Positions 13,150 through 26,537 of a DNA stretch of 64,000 nt are shown here, one piece after another (positions within the stretch are counted from its first letter, which is position 1; each line of letters starts with the position of its first letter). Made by a program: the position numbers and the translations under genes. The notes beneath the pieces were generated by a model, which was not told the origin of the DNA, made no database searches, and saw nothing but the letters and a program-made list of their open reading frames with translations. This stretch comes from Saururus chinensis (lineage: Eukaryota; Streptophyta; Magnoliopsida; Piperales; Saururaceae): NCBI GenBank assembly GCA_035235625.1, contig CP141148.1:24181057-24245056 (forward strand), given 5' to 3'.

Positions 13150-14650
13150 TTTTTTTTAAAGAAGAACATGAAAGGGGAGGGTAAAAATAGACTTGAACCA
13201 ACCCAAATCAATTGAACCAGGCCAGCTCAAGTGCGGGTCGACCTGGATTTTTCCTGACGGGATCATCTTCCCCATGAGTTTGTCTTCCTTTCCCAAAATA
13301 CACAGAGAGAGTGGGAGAGATGCACCGGGAGCACTGTCGCTGGTCCAGTGGCCTAGGTCCATCGGAGTTTCTCTGCCGCCCACCCATCTGCCATTTTGGG
13401 TGGATCTAAGACGCCAAGCGCCACCCCGACCTCTCTACCCTCTCCTTTTCCACACACAGGGAGGAGGAGATGCCCCGGCAGGTGAGCAGTCGCCCATTCG
13501 GCAGCCCAAGGCTGCCGAAAATACTTCCATTCCCACCCTCCTTACGTCACCACAGAAAAAAATTAGCATTTTAATCCTTCAAACTCCCCCGGCTGACCTC
13601 TTTTGCATGTACTAGCGGGTGAAATAGAGATGCTTCTGGCGGCGAGTCTAATGATTAGACGAACGATTTCTCTGCTTACAAGCCCTCATCTATTAACCTC
13701 AATCCTGGCTCGCCGATCTCCTCATAGTTTTCATTGTTGCAGCAAATTTAAATGGAACGGGCAGCAGAGATTTTGTCGAGCAACTCTGCTGCCCACCAAG
13801 GCCAAGCTGTCCTATGGGAAGCCAAGGGTGACTCTGTCACTCATCGGCAACCCGAGAGAGTCTCCATTGGCCATCGACTAGAGTTAGTGGACCCTTTGTT
13901 GGTCTGTCTCTTCTTCGATGCGAGGGGTAAGCATGGACCAACCGGCCTACAGAGAAGATTTTCCAGGCATCCAGCAGTGCCCCGAGTACTCACCCGAGAC
14001 CATGTTGTGACAGAAAAATTCCCTCAGCATCGGCCAGTAACTGGTAGAGCCATGCTCATGACCTTGAGTCTTTTTGTTTTTCCTCTTTTAATTACCTAGT
14101 ATTATGTTACGCCATTACCTGCCGGCGAACCAAAGAGCTCAACCTCAATATCCTTGCTTGAGGAACATGATATTACTGACTGAAAGATGTATGATCATGC
14201 ATTTATATTTAAGCAAATTCGCATGCTTGGAGATTATAAACAAGGATCCTACGTCTTCCTGGCAATGTCTTCATGTATGCTCCTCCCCCTCGCCTCCTTC
14301 ACCGGTGACGAACTCTTTTTCCGGTCACCAGAATCCTAAGCTCTCAGCTTTAATGGCTTCTCCCAAGGGTTTGAGAAGGAGATGAAGGCTAGGGTTTGCT
14401 TGAGAAGGGGTTTAAATAAAGAAAGGGAGAGGGGAAGCCTTATTCTAATTGAAGTGGAATGTGGTATGTAATTGGCATCTACCCCTATGCCAAGTCACCC
14501 CTACGTGGTCCCCACTAGGTGGTACTAGCTAATTTAATACTCTTATTAAACAAAAACCCTAATTATGCTATTTTTCCATCAAATAATCCCAAAAATATAG
14601 AAAATACCAAAAAAATTTAGAAAATTACATAAAAATTCCCGAATGTTACA
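13150..14650 (-). mobile_element. Minus-strand LTR-like block with GC-rich core
   Basis: Read on the minus strand it begins TGTAACATTCGGG at 14650, shows a TATA-like TTTATTTAAACC near 14410, then a GC-richer transcribed-looking region (13180-14390). Long open stretches occur in several frames on both strands but none matches a family I know, so I treat them as chance openings in GC-rich DNA. The left end is unresolved. Confidence 0.4.
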
Positions 14651-15340
14651 TTCATAGCTTGAATTTGTTTAATTAAGATGGAATTTTGACTTTCACTCTT
14701 GAGATGTCCCTTCCTATGGTTAGACATAAGACCTTGATTCCTAGGAGGATTTCTAGGTTTTGATACATGGTCAATTTTTTGAACATCCTTCCTAGAGTGC
14801 ATGGTTTCTATGGCTTTGACAAATTTAGTGACCCCCTTGGAACTAGAAGAATTTGACTTTCTAAACCCTAGTCCTTGTTTATCACTGCTATCTTGTCCTA
14901 TGTACAAATTTTGTTGAACTTTTCTTGCCGTAAGGTGTAGTATTTCAATTTTTCTTGAGAAACTTCCAATTCATTCCCTATATCTTCAATCTTCTTCAAG
15001 TAAGACTTATTTATCTCCAATAACTCATAAACCTCATTCTCTAGGCATCTTATCATTTCAACAAAATTTGTCTTATCATATTTGAGATTATAAACTTCTT
15101 CACTAGTAGACTTAAGTTTATCCTCTAAAGATCTAGATTTCAATCTTTCTTTCTCAAGTTCATCTTTTAATATATGAACCTATTTTTCTAATGATTCCTT
15201 ATGCTCAACTGGAATTTTGACTTGAAATTGAGCCAATTATCTCCTCATTAAATTTGACAATTTTCTCTAACTTCTTAATTTTTTTGCCCTAACCAATGGC
15301 TTTTCTTAAGAGAGTGTTGGCATCTAAATCATCATTATCA
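14651..15340 (-). mobile_element. Ty1/copia gag-region fossil, minus strand
   Basis: The minus strand encodes coiled-coil residues, then the copia spacer signature (EKFNKI...GLGF) and a basic region. It is the same family as the plus-strand fragment at 9230-9860, in opposite orientation. It is broken and incomplete, and abuts the LTR-like block at 14650. The remainder to about 15760 is AT-rich without recognisable genes. Confidence 0.6.
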
Positions 15341-17881
15341 CTAGAATAAATAGCATGCACGATGAATCAATCAAGCACAAGTAGAAACAAATTCTAGAAA
15401 ATACACACAATCAAAAATCAATATCTTTTTGGAAAGATAAGCAAGAATATCATGCAAAAATGATAACAAGTGTAAAAAACAAAATCAAATCCCCTCAACT
15501 ACCAATTGAGAGTTTAAAATTTGTCTAAATCTAGTGGATCACCACATTTCCCATAGTCCATAGCTTAAATACTTTAAGCAACAAGCTACAAGATATGGCC
15601 TTGATGCATAAGAAATTTAAAGCAAATTTTTCTAGCACAACCTAGTTATAAAGCAATTAAACTACTAGCACATCATGCATGCATCCACTACGTCAAGTAC
15701 ACAAAATTTACAAAGAAATCCTAAAGTAAGAAAATTCATGGTAGCCACTCACTAGAAAAAATTAATGTTCTAAGGATTAGTCTTATGATATGTATGAAAT
15801 CTATCTATTTTATATGCCTTTTTTACCTTATTTGCTATCGTAGGATTAGGCTAATTTAAGGTTTATATGTGTTAAGATAGATATTAGTAGTTTGATATAA
15901 TTAGTAATTAATTTGGGCATTATTAGTAGTTTAGGCGTGTATTTGAATCAAGTTGAGATTTTATATATACTACATGTTGACTTTTTATGTTTTATAGGTA
16001 TGTGTGATTCGCAATGCACATGAATGACATGCGAGATAATTACAAGACTCTCAGCACGCTTACAAATGATTTGGGCAAATTTTCGTATTCACATATATGT
16101 TGGAATGTGCATGAGATGGGAAGCCAAGGAGTAGAGAATTCATGTGAAATGGATCATTGGATTGCCACTTGAGCAGCTTGTGGAAAGCATAGAAAAGCGA
16201 ATGAATAGAGAGCATCACGTGAGATAGTTGGAAGTTTTGCTCCTTTCCATCTATTCTTAGTTGGCTATCAAATCTAAGTGCACACTTTAAAAGAAAAGAT
16301 AAAAAATAGCATGGTACAAGAAAAGGAAAGAAAAGACGCCACCATATTTCCAAACCAAGGAAGGCAGCCAACATCCAAAAGATAGAAGCCAACAGATTTT
16401 TGAAGGGTAGAGATCTTTTCTAGAAGCATGAGAAGGACCTCATTTCCATTTATTCCCAAACCTTTAACAGGAAGCAGCCAATTCGTAGACTAGAAATAAA
16501 GAAGACAACTGAAATTTGCAAAGAAACAGAGCATGAAAGAAGAGTAGGATTCAAAGAAAGGAAATCGGAATTAAGGAGGGAAAGAATTGAGCAAGAAGAA
16601 AGAAGAAATAAAAGGAATGATACAATTATAGAAATCAAGCATATAAGGACGGAATTGAGGCTTGAAGAAGGAAAATAAGGTGTTGGACAGAACTTATAAA
16701 AACATAATAGAATTTCAGAACTTTAGAGCTAAGGGGAGGAAGAACAACGAAACAGAGAAGAAATCACTTAGTCCCAGCTCCTAAAATCATCAGAATGAGA
16801 GTTTCAGAGTGCAATTATTAAAGTTCAGAAGCCGAAAAACAAACCAATTCAGAAAAAAAAAAAAAAAAAAGATTGTCTACTAGTTACTATAGCAGCAGAA
16901 GGTTGATGATGGTGAATAGTGATCTGATGGTACTGTTCCTTAGGTACTGTAGCAGTTCAAATTTAAATTGTTTTTTTTCTTCTTTTCCCCCTCTTGTGAA
17001 TCTTTTTAATTCATTTAATGGAAATTTTGTTTCTTAAATTAATGAGTGGCTAAAATTCTTTGCTATGGCGAGGATGAAGCATCATTAAAAAACTTCATGA
17101 TTATGTGATTTGATTAATTTTTCTAAATACTAAGTTTAATGTTAATTGTTTCTACTCTTTAATTGATGGGATTAATTTAGATATAGGTTTAGTCATGCTT
17201 CTCTCATGATTTACATTAGTTCTCATTAATTATATTACTTGGTTTTATCCTATTTATCATTGAAATTAGGTATCAGTTGTAATTTGAACATGTGGATATA
17301 ATTAATGACTTGATTTTAATCTATTTAAGCGAGGAGAAAATATATATTTTGATTGTGTATGAGAGTTTAATGATAATATTTTTCATAATAACAAAGATTG
17401 ATTTCTAGATTATTATGAGATGAATGTGAAAAATAATTAATGATCATACTTATGGGTTTTATGATTTAATGAATGTGAATTTCTATGCCCTAGTGTTTTA
17501 TTTAATTGTTATTTTAGTTATTTTGCATTGCTTTCATAATCTTAATTAGAACTTTAGAATTGTTATTTGGATAGTCTCATTGCCTTTAAATTCTTATTCA
17601 CTTTTGTTACTTACTTTAGTTAAGTTAATTGTTTCATATCTGTTAACTATATTAAGGTTTACTTGAGTCAGATTAAATTTAGTTATTTGATTTCAAGTCT
17701 CTATAGGATCGATACTCAATTTAGCTGCTTGTCTACTATATATTTGTGCACTTGCGAGTAAGTAATTAAAATTCATCAACATGTTTTTGGCCCTGTTGCC
17801 GGGGACTTGTAAAGGAAAACAAATCAAGTCTAAACTAAGTTTATTCTTTTACTAGTTTTAGCTTAGGGTTTCAAAGAACAA

Positions 17882-17882
<1 letters not shown>

Positions 17883-17909
<27 letters not shown>
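17883..17909 (+). repeat. (GA)n microsatellite
   Basis: About 13 GA units in the leader between the primer-binding site and gag of the gypsy fossil. Confidence 0.95.
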
Positions 17910-17912
<3 letters not shown>

Positions 17913-20900
17913 AGGGTTAAAACAAGGGGGCATGAGAGAGTGGTGATCATGTATGACCTCATGGATATATCATCAAACACACCGGTTAGTTCAAGTTGAT
18001 TTAAACCCCCTAGAGTGTCATGTAACTAAAACTGATTTTCCATTCATAATGGGAGAATAATGTGGAAACCAAGCCCCTTAGGAATCTATTTTCACCAATC
18101 ACCTTCAATCATCCCTCATACATAATTTTGCCCGCCACCACAGCCACGCACTTTTAGTTGAAGGCACATGTCATTCAACTTCTCCCCACCTTTCATGGTC
18201 TTGATAAAGAGGATCCTTATATGGATATAAAGTATTTTCTTAAAATTTGTTCCACATTTAAATTTTAGAATATTTCTCATAAGTCAATCTGTTTACACTT
18301 GTTTCTTTTCTCATTGAAGGACAAACCAAAAGCATGGTTAAATTCTCTTTCAACAGGGTTTATTAATTCATGGGAGAGACTTGTTAGCAAGTTTCTTTCC
18401 AAATTTTTTCCAATGTCCAAAACCAATGCCTTAAGGAGAGAGATAGCTGACTTTTGTTAAGAGGAGCATGAAAAATTTTATGAGAATTGGGAGAGGTCAA
18501 AAGACTTGATTTTAAAGTGTCCCCACCATGGTTTTCAAATATGGTGGCTTATGTAATACTTTTACAATGGTTTAACTCAAATACACTAGAGTATGATTGA
18601 ATCCTTGAACGGTAGGTGTTTCTTGAGTTTAAATGATGATGCAACTTATAAGTTTCTAAAGGGTTTATCTTAGAACTCCCAGCAATAGCACTTTTTCAAT
18701 CATATAGAAAAACCAAATATGAAGTTAACTAGAAAAGTAAGAGAACTCTCAGCTTATAAGTAAGAGAATATACTGACATGAAAATTAGGTTAGACTAGCT
18801 AACTAGAAAAATAGAAGCCATGGCCCTTACTAGAAATATGAATTTCGCCAACCAAATTCAAAATGAAGTGTGTTCTATATGTGCAAGTCCAATGCACACT
18901 GCTCAAATGTGTCCTTCCACGTTAGGTTATTCTAAGTTCTTTGCGTAGCAAGCGAATGCATTGAACAATTATGGGAAGCAGTTTAGCAATCCCTTCTCTG
19001 AGATATACAATCCAAATTGACGGAATCATACAAATTTCTCTTTGAGACAAAATGAGTCTCTCATAAATGGAGTAGGGCCACTAATGCCACAGATGTCCAC
19101 TCAATTTAGGCAACCCAACCCCTCCTACACCTCTGTTCCCCAATTAGCTCCTCAAGTTGTTGCACCACCACACCACATTTTTCATTTGAAGAGTCTCTCA
19201 AAGCATTTATGCAGTCTACTAATCATGTCATATTAGAACTAAAAAATTCTAGTCAATTGAACACTCAAGTCATTGTAAAACTAAAAAATCATATTGGCCA
19301 GTTAGCAACTCATGTGGCAGATAGAGAAAGGTAAGTTTCCCAGTCAGCCTATACCTAACCCTAATGGTCAATATGTTGTTAATAATGTTTTAAGTTCATC
19401 GCATGGCCAAGGGCATATATAGTTAATTACCACTCTTAGATCTGGGAGACAAGTTGACAATCATGTGACAATGCCTGAAGTAGAAGAAACTGAAAATTTT
19501 GAGAAAGAAAAATAGGAACCCGATGTCTCCCCACCTACTTTAGTTGACCCCACAGTTATGAATTTTATCCCTAAAGCCTCATTTCCTCAAAGACTAGTCA
19601 AGCCTAAGAAAGGTGTACATTTTGGAGTTATTTTAGAGGTGTTTAAGCAAGTTCAAATAGACATCTCTTTCCTTGTTCTTATCCAACAAGTGCCCTCTTA
19701 TGCTAAATTTTTTGAAAAGGCTTAGTCACAATTAAGAGGAAAACAAATATTCCTATAAGGCATTTTTCACAAAGCAAGTCAGCTCTATTAGTCATTGCAA
19801 ATTCCCTATCAAATATAAGGGCCCTAGTTGTCCCACAATTTCATGCAAGGCATAAGATCATCATATTGTGTGGAACTTTGCTAGATTTGGGGGCTAGTGT
19901 AAATTTATTGTCATATTCTATGTATGTGCAATTGCTATTAGGAGACTTGAGACCCACATCAATGACACTTCAATTAGCTGATAGATTTGTGAAAATTCCT
20001 AGAGGTATTGTTGAAGATGTTCTAATTAAGGTTGACACTTTTTACTTTCCAGTGGGCTTTGTGGTCCTTAATACTCAGCCTGTTCAAAATATCCATGGGC
20101 AAATTCCTATCATATTAAATTGTGTTTTCCTTGCTACATCTAATGCTTTGATAAATTATAGGAATAGAGTGATTATGTTTTCTTTTGAAAACTTGACATG
20201 TGAGTTGAATGTATTTGATACAAGTAAATAATCATCAGACCTAGATGATGCTTTTAAGGTTGATATGATTAAGAGTTTAGTAGAGGATGTTTTTCCTTTC
20301 ATTTATTTTGATGATCCACTAGTTATTTCTTTAACTCACTTTGACTTGAGAAGCATAATTGATATAGTGATGTTCAATGCTTTAAAGGACCCTAGATGAG
20401 TTTAGATAGGGGTGTGTCTACTAAAGACAATAAACTTAGTGCTCTTGGGAGGCAACCTAATTTTTAGTTTTTGTGAGTTATTTTTGTTTGTTTTAGTGGT
20501 TAGTGTTCTTGTTTTCTTTAGTTAGCTTTTGTTTGTTATCTTTGTTGAATTTTCTAATCATTCTTTGTATGCACTTATATGATTTATTATTGATTTTCTA
20601 TATTTCATTATGTTTGTGCTTCATTGACCATCTTTCTTTTGATAGCTATGTACATGACCACGTCCACAGAGGTACTATCTCTTCTTTTTCTACTTTTCTT
20701 ATACTGAGCATTGTATTTATTTTCTTTTGACACATTAATGACAATGTTTAGTTTAGGTTTGGGGTGTAGAAATAGATTTTTTTTATATATAGTGTATGTG
20801 TCTTAGTTATATTGATAACAATTGAGAAAATTGAAAATAAATTTTTTTGAGATTTTTCTTATTTTATGATTTTGCTTATTTACATTTATGCTTCTTTTAG

Positions 20901-20915
20901 ACATGTGACTGTGTT

Positions 20916-22900
20916 TGTCATGACCTGGATTTTTAAAACCCTTTTTAATAAAAAATATATGATATATCACAAGGAAATATTTTTTCTTTCTTAAATAAGA
21001 AACAAATCATTTGATTAAATATCCAACTCATGATAAGTTGGGTTCACAAATATGAATATAAAAGTATATAATATTACTACACTTATTAAAAGTTCATAAA
21101 TAGTAGGCTAATACTTCAAGTACAAGTCAATCATCTATTTGGAAAAAAATAAACAAGTAAAGTGAGCTCTCACGCCAGTGATTATAATTACTTACAAAAT
21201 TGTAGAAGTACGAAACTTCATCCCACTAGTGCAACGTCGTCCTCAATCCCCCATCGATGTCCTGAACTCACTAGACCTCATCTAAAGGGCCTACAACCAA
21301 TAAGACTAAACAACAACGGAAATCTCCTCCCTTTGGAAGAAAGTTTCCAAAAGGAAAAAATTATTAATTAATATTTTTTGGATCAGGCCAACACCACCAA
21401 GATGTTAGTTACCTACACACTCATCGGACAACATCTCAAATGTTATTCCAATAAGATCATCTCTAGACATTGTTTTACCTAAAAACTACAGTATCTCAAG
21501 AAGCATAGAATCAAACATGAAATGATTTAAGTATTTTAAACTAGCTTTTATTTTATGCAAGTATTTTAGGTGTTCCATTTGTTCTAATTAAACAAGTAAT
21601 AACAAACAATCTCATTAATTATCTCATGAACATTTGCTAAATAATTAATATCTCCGTCTAATCCTAAAGATAGACAGACTCATCAAATATCAACCTAAGT
21701 AACAAATGATACAATCACCATAGACCACCCACAAAGAATATCATCCATAGTGAAGCCCTGGAATTCACCAGGAAGTACCATAACCCAATCTAGCCCCTAA
21801 GGACCTAGCCAGAACAGAATGACATGACCCACAACTGCACTTGAGTAGAAGTGGAAGAAGAAGAAGTCAACCAAGCAAGACGTTAGCTACTCCAAATGCA
21901 TATACAGTAAATGATCCTGAATATATCAGTTGTGAGCAAAGGCTCACGTAGAACTCCCTCTAACGAGGAGGTGCAACGACATGACCAAATAAACAGCTCC
22001 TCAATAGGACTAAGACTAAAAAAGACTATCATCAACCCTATTTGTGCTAGACAAACAAGTAAGGATTTGAAATAACTATCCCAAACCCTATCAGTCTTTT
22101 TGAGACTAGGGTCGAGACTCAAAACAACCATCAATTCATAGGCAAATCGACAAGTCAAGGCATTTTTCACTATGTGAACTAGTCCCAAACCCCTCTGAGA
22201 TATTTTAGTCTTTATCTTTATTAGGTATTCAAGCCCAATCCAAAACTATCTAATCACATTGCATATCTTTCAATAACTTCAACCTAGTGATAAATTACTA
22301 TTACAACATTAATTGTAGACATTAAAACAAATGAAAACATAAATAATATGGGCTCACACATGTCCTAAAAGATAGTACAATCAAGGCTCAACTCAATTAT
22401 GACATTAAAAAAACCTCAAGATCTTGTAGGGGTTAGAAACATTTTTTCTTTTACAAAAATAGGTTATAATGCCCCTTAGGGCATTAGGGTAATTTTCTCA
22501 CATGGGGCATGGTCCTCTCTATTCAAGGATAAGTCCTTAACCTCTTAAGAGGTTTGAACATCAAATTGGCCCATTTATTCAATTCACGTGAATACCACTC
22601 ATGGGGGCATTTTTGTTATTTTATTTAGGGTATCCCTGAACTCTAATGGGTCCAAAACGGATCTTAGAAGTACTCCTTAATGTCATGGACTCGTGACAAT
22701 TTTTTAGATATTTTATGGGGTTATAAACTGCTTAAATAAACCTTGGTTCGCTCAAAGGTTCGCCTTAACAATAGGGGCAAAGTGATCAATTATCTACTTA
22801 CTGAGATTTTTCTCCACTATTTAGCTTGGTCTAAATTTAGGTTACACCACTGAGAATTTTTCTCAATTTTAAACTTTTCTCATAGGCCCAAGTCAGGTAA
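20916..22900 (+). mobile_element. LTR-like insertion inside the gypsy fossil
   Basis: The block starts TGTCATGACCTGG, a usual plant gypsy LTR start, and separates the gypsy 3' untranslated region from its 3' LTR. No coding region is recognisable. No end duplication could be found, so the right edge is set only by where the host LTR sequence resumes. Confidence 0.4.
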
Positions 22901-23739
22901 TTGAACTGCGACTTAAAATAATTCAAGTCCAGAAGCCGTAGAACAAAGCAATCAAGAGAAAAATTGATTGTTTGCAGGTTATTGTTGCAGCAGAAGGTTG
23001 AAGATGGTGAATAGTGATCCGATAGTACTATTCATGATTACTATTCATCAAGTAATGTACCCGTTCAAGTTTAAATTGATTTTTTTTCTTCCTTTTCACC
23101 TCTTGTGAGTTTTTAATTTATTCAATGAAAATTTTGTTCCTTAAATTAATGAGTGGATAAAATTCTTTACTAAGGCTTGGATGAAGCTTCATTAAATTGT
23201 AGAACTTCATGAGTATGTAACTTGATTAATTTTTCTAAATAATGAATTTAATGTTAATTGTTTCTACCTCTTTAATTGATGGGATTAATTTGGATATAGG
23301 TTTAGTCATGTTTCTCTCACTATTTAACTTAGTTCTCATTAATTCATTAATTGGTTTTGTCTTGTTTATAATTAAAATTGTGTATTAGTTGTGATTTGCA
23401 CATGTGGATACAATTAATGACTTGATTTTAATTTATTGAAGTGAGGAGAAACTATATATTTTGATTGTGCATAAGAGTTTAATAAAGATATTTTTCATAA
23501 TAACAAAGATAGATTTCAAGATTATTATGACATGAATGTGAAAAATAATTAATGATCATACTTATGGGTTTCATGATTCAATGAATGTGGATTTTTATGC
23601 CCTAAGTGTTTTATTTAATTGATAATTTAGTAATTTTGCATTTCTTTATTTCTTTTTTCATCTTAATTAGAACCTTAGAATTTTGATTTGGACAGTCTCA
23701 TTGGCTTTAAATTCTTATTTGCTTTTGAAATTAATTAAA

Positions 23740-24249
23740 ATATATTATATTTGAGAAGCTTTTTTAAATTTTTTATATTTATTTATTATATATTATATAT
23801 TTAAATAATAAATATTAAATAAAGTAAAACTATTAGAGATGCTTTTTAAAAAGTGTCGCAAATAGTAGTACTATTGGTGATGTTTTCAAACAAATGTAGC
23901 AAATAGTAGTACTATTAGCGACATTTTCAAACAAATGTCGCAAATAGTAGTACTATATGCAACGGTTTTGAAAAAGTGTCTCCAATAGTCTTGAATTGTT
24001 TAAAAAAACAAAAACCTTATTTTATTTGTGATGCATTCTTAAGTGCCGCTAATAGTATCACTATTTGCAACGCTTTTATAAAAGCATCGCTTATAGCAAC
24101 GTTTTTTAAGAAGCATCTCTAATAGTTATTTTTTATGACACTTTTATATGCGTCATAATTATTTTTTATGACACTTTTATATGCATCACAAATAGTAGTT
24201 TTTAACGACGCTTTATAATGCATCACTAATAGTCCTTTTTGTTGTAGTG
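23740..24249 (-). mobile_element. CACTA (En/Spm) terminal region, orphan end
   Basis: On the minus strand the sequence begins CACTACAACAAAAAGGAC at 24249, the classic terminal signature of CACTA transposons. It is followed by clustered subterminal repeats of the type GCGTCGCTAATAGT (at least ten degenerate copies, both orientations, to about 23840). The opposite CACTA end and transposase were not found in the window, so this is a truncated element or one end split off. It directly abuts the cut 3' LTR of the gypsy fossil. Confidence 0.8.
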
Positions 24250-24815
24250 AAAGAAGAAATCCAAATCTAGGGTTTCAAAACATGAGTAAAAGAATGAACT
24301 TAGGAAAAAGAAAAGCTAAAATCTCATTTAAGAATAGATGAACATAGGATTTAGGGCAAAAATAAATTAAAAAAATATGGTAGAGATTAAGTGATTATAC
24401 CTTACATTAAGATTCTCTTTCTAAAGATGAGGGTAGAGCTATCTAAAGCCTTCAAATCTCATCCTACCCCAAATAGGGAAATGACTATAATTTCTATTTA
24501 TAGCTAGGGCTAGTAAATGAGTCTTAGAATGGCCCAATAAGGAAGTAAGTAAACGCACCTAAGTGAATGAACCCAAAAATGAACTTAAAAAGGCCAAAGC
24601 CTATTTAAAATGTCAAATGAGGTTTGTCTACCCAAGAAGTTGGTACATCCCCCGATATGAATGTGTCCTAGGGTGTAAGGCCCACTTTCTTAATAAAATA
24701 AATTAAATAGTAAATAATACAATTAGTATGGTAACTTGGCAAATTAAACTAGACACTAATATTTTCCCATTAAAAATCAAAATAAACTAAAGAAACTTCA
24801 TAATTAAACCAACCA
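24250..24815 (-). mobile_element. LTR-like fragment, minus strand
   Basis: On the minus strand a CTATAAATAGAAA box is followed by TCCCTATTTGGGGTAGG, resembling the promoter/start region of the LTR-like block near 10620-10680. It is fragmentary, without coding content. Confidence 0.35.
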
Positions 24816-25499
24816 TCTCACCCGCTTTTATCTACTCTCTGGCTTGCTCACGCATAAAACAAAAACTTGCACGAGCCCCAAATTTCCTTTCCCTCGTGTT
24901 TTTTATAATCCAAACTTACCCTTAATAAATGCACTGACAGCACAATCTTCTTTTCATTTCCTGCACCTCCAGTAACGGAAACAGACACTAGACCTCCCTA
25001 TGCTTCACCCCTTCCTCGACGGTCCCCCGTCCCTCCCCCAACTCTGGCATCGTCCTCTCCATGCTCTCTGCTCCGTGACAATACCACCGCTTCGCCTAGT
25101 GTGGCCACTAATCTGCCTCAACCCGACCACGGCTCCGCCCAGTCCGACCTCATCCTACCCATTTTTCACTTTGAGTTATGTATCCTTACCAACCTATGAT
25201 TCCTCCCCCCAACTCCGGCCGCCATGCATGCCGCTGAAGGTGAGCAAGACGAAAAGAGGAATCTGGGGGAGGAGCAGCGGTTGCATTCGGGGGGAAGGAT
25301 GCACAAACGAGTTGGGCCAAGTCAAGCCAGAACAATGACAGCGACGATAAGGGGAGGCTGATCAAGATTGTGGAGCCGCCGTTCATGAAAACTCAAGAAA
25401 ATGCCTTATACCCAACAAGAAACCTCTCTGCCTCTCATCGGAAAATAACTCATTGGAACCACAGCTCCTCCCACTCATCCTCCTTCTGGTTGGGATCCT

Positions 25500-26040
25500 A
25501 TTCCCAGATAATTGTGTCATCATTCTTGGCGGCGACCGTTAGTTCTCCTATGAGTTGCTATAAGAGTAGGTTCATGCACTTGTTGGGGTTAGGCAGAGGG
25601 AAGGAAGCAGAGGAGGGGGAGACGAGTTGAATGGACACTCCGAGCCGCTGGCTTCTTGACTGGGGCAGCTCTTGGTAGTGGTCCACCACCCTGTCTATCT
25701 TCTAAGTTGTGGCATCGATGGAGTCCAGGAGGCCATGCAACAAAGTGGCAGTTAGTCCCATTTTTATAGCATCTCCTAGCATAGTAAAGGCAGGGCTTCC
25801 ACCCAAAGTCGTGTCATCATTTTTGGCGGCCGCCACTGGTTCTCCTATGCATTCTTTCCCACTGCTTCTTGCGTTGGTGTTGTTGCTGGAGGAGGAAGTT
25901 CATGCACTCGTTGGAGTTAGGCAGAGGGAGGGGCTGAGTCTGGAAGGCAATGTAGGAAGTGGTAGCTGGTCCTATTTTTGCAGTGGCCCCTGGTGTATAG
26001 TAGAGGTAGGGCTTCCACCCAAAGCTATTGGCGACCACTT
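25500..26040. repeat. Diverged internal direct repeat in the Pack-MULE
   Basis: The words GTGTCATCATT, TTGGCGGC, GGTTCTCCTATG, TTCATGCACT, GTTAGGCAGAGGGA and GGCAGGGCTTCCACCCAAAG recur in the same order in two to three partial copies of about 150-200 bp. No encoded product is recognised. Confidence 0.6.
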
Positions 26041-26063
26041 ATGAGTTCTCTCCCACCTCTTCT

Positions 26064-26537
26064 TCACCATCTCAGCTTCTTTGTGCATGGGAGATCAACC
26101 TCAAAGAAATTATAAAGGTAGATACCAAATCTATATCCAATTTTGATCAAAGATGCATGAATCTGAGTGCTTTCTTTAAATGCAGCAACCTTAAAACAAG
26201 CGTTGATAACAAAAGAAAAAGTAAACCGATCCAGGGAGACTCCCCGTATGACTATTTGAGGATAGAATAACGCAGCTTCTTCGTGCCTACCAGCAGAAGA
26301 GCTGCCTTTTATCATGGAATTCGACTCGAACGAGCTAACAATGCCCTCGTCCAGTGAAAGGTTAAAGGCTTTTTTCGCATACTCCAAGCTCTCTCCACTA
26401 CCCATTTCAGCACAGGCAGAGATAAGTTTGCTTATAGCCGAGGAGCCATAAGATAGGCCCATCTTCACCAGCACGCGCGTCTCTACATTTGAAGGAATCA
26501 GGCTGGCCGCCATAGCCCTCCCTTCATCTGGTGTCAC
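26064..26537 (-). pseudogene. PPR protein fragment captured in the Pack-MULE
   Basis: A 157-codon open stretch. Residues about 28-150 resemble the N-terminal part of PLS-class pentatricopeptide-repeat proteins of the YELLOW SEEDLING 1 type: a KLISACAEM helix, ESLEYAKKAF, then a PPR motif (SNSMIKG...GRHEEAALFY...GVSLDRFTF), then the start of the next (SFVINACFK...QIHASLIKIGY). PPR proteins bind organelle RNA. A full protein of this class has well over ten repeats and a C-terminal E/DYW region, none present here, and the fragment ends in unrelated residues. It lacks an evident promoter or transit peptide. I infer a captured piece of a host gene rather than a functional gene. Confidence 0.7.

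Larger units (their letters stand above)
15768..23727 (+). mobile_element. Ty3/gypsy element, old, internally deleted
   Basis: Parts in order: a 5' LTR of about 2 kb (about 15768-17780); a primer-binding site near 17788 (TGGCCCTGTTGCCGGGGAC, close to the tRNA-Asp-type site of Athila/Tat-like elements); Gag (about 18150-19030, with a cysteine/histidine stretch); a retropepsin-like region (about 19860-20110, with an LDLGASVNLL motif); a polypurine-rich site near 20750; and a partial 3' LTR (22905-23727) matching the 3' half of the first LTR. Reverse transcriptase, RNase H and integrase are absent. It has many breaks, roughly ten or more, and the LTRs differ widely, so it is old. Other sequence interrupts it at about 20916-22900, and the 3' LTR is cut at its right end. 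Confidence 0.75.

Noticed and set aside
13193-14385. Several long plus-strand openings (to 140 codons) in a GC-rich stretch
   Set aside because: No known domain, no clear splice partners, openings in several frames, and the block sits in LTR-like sequence.
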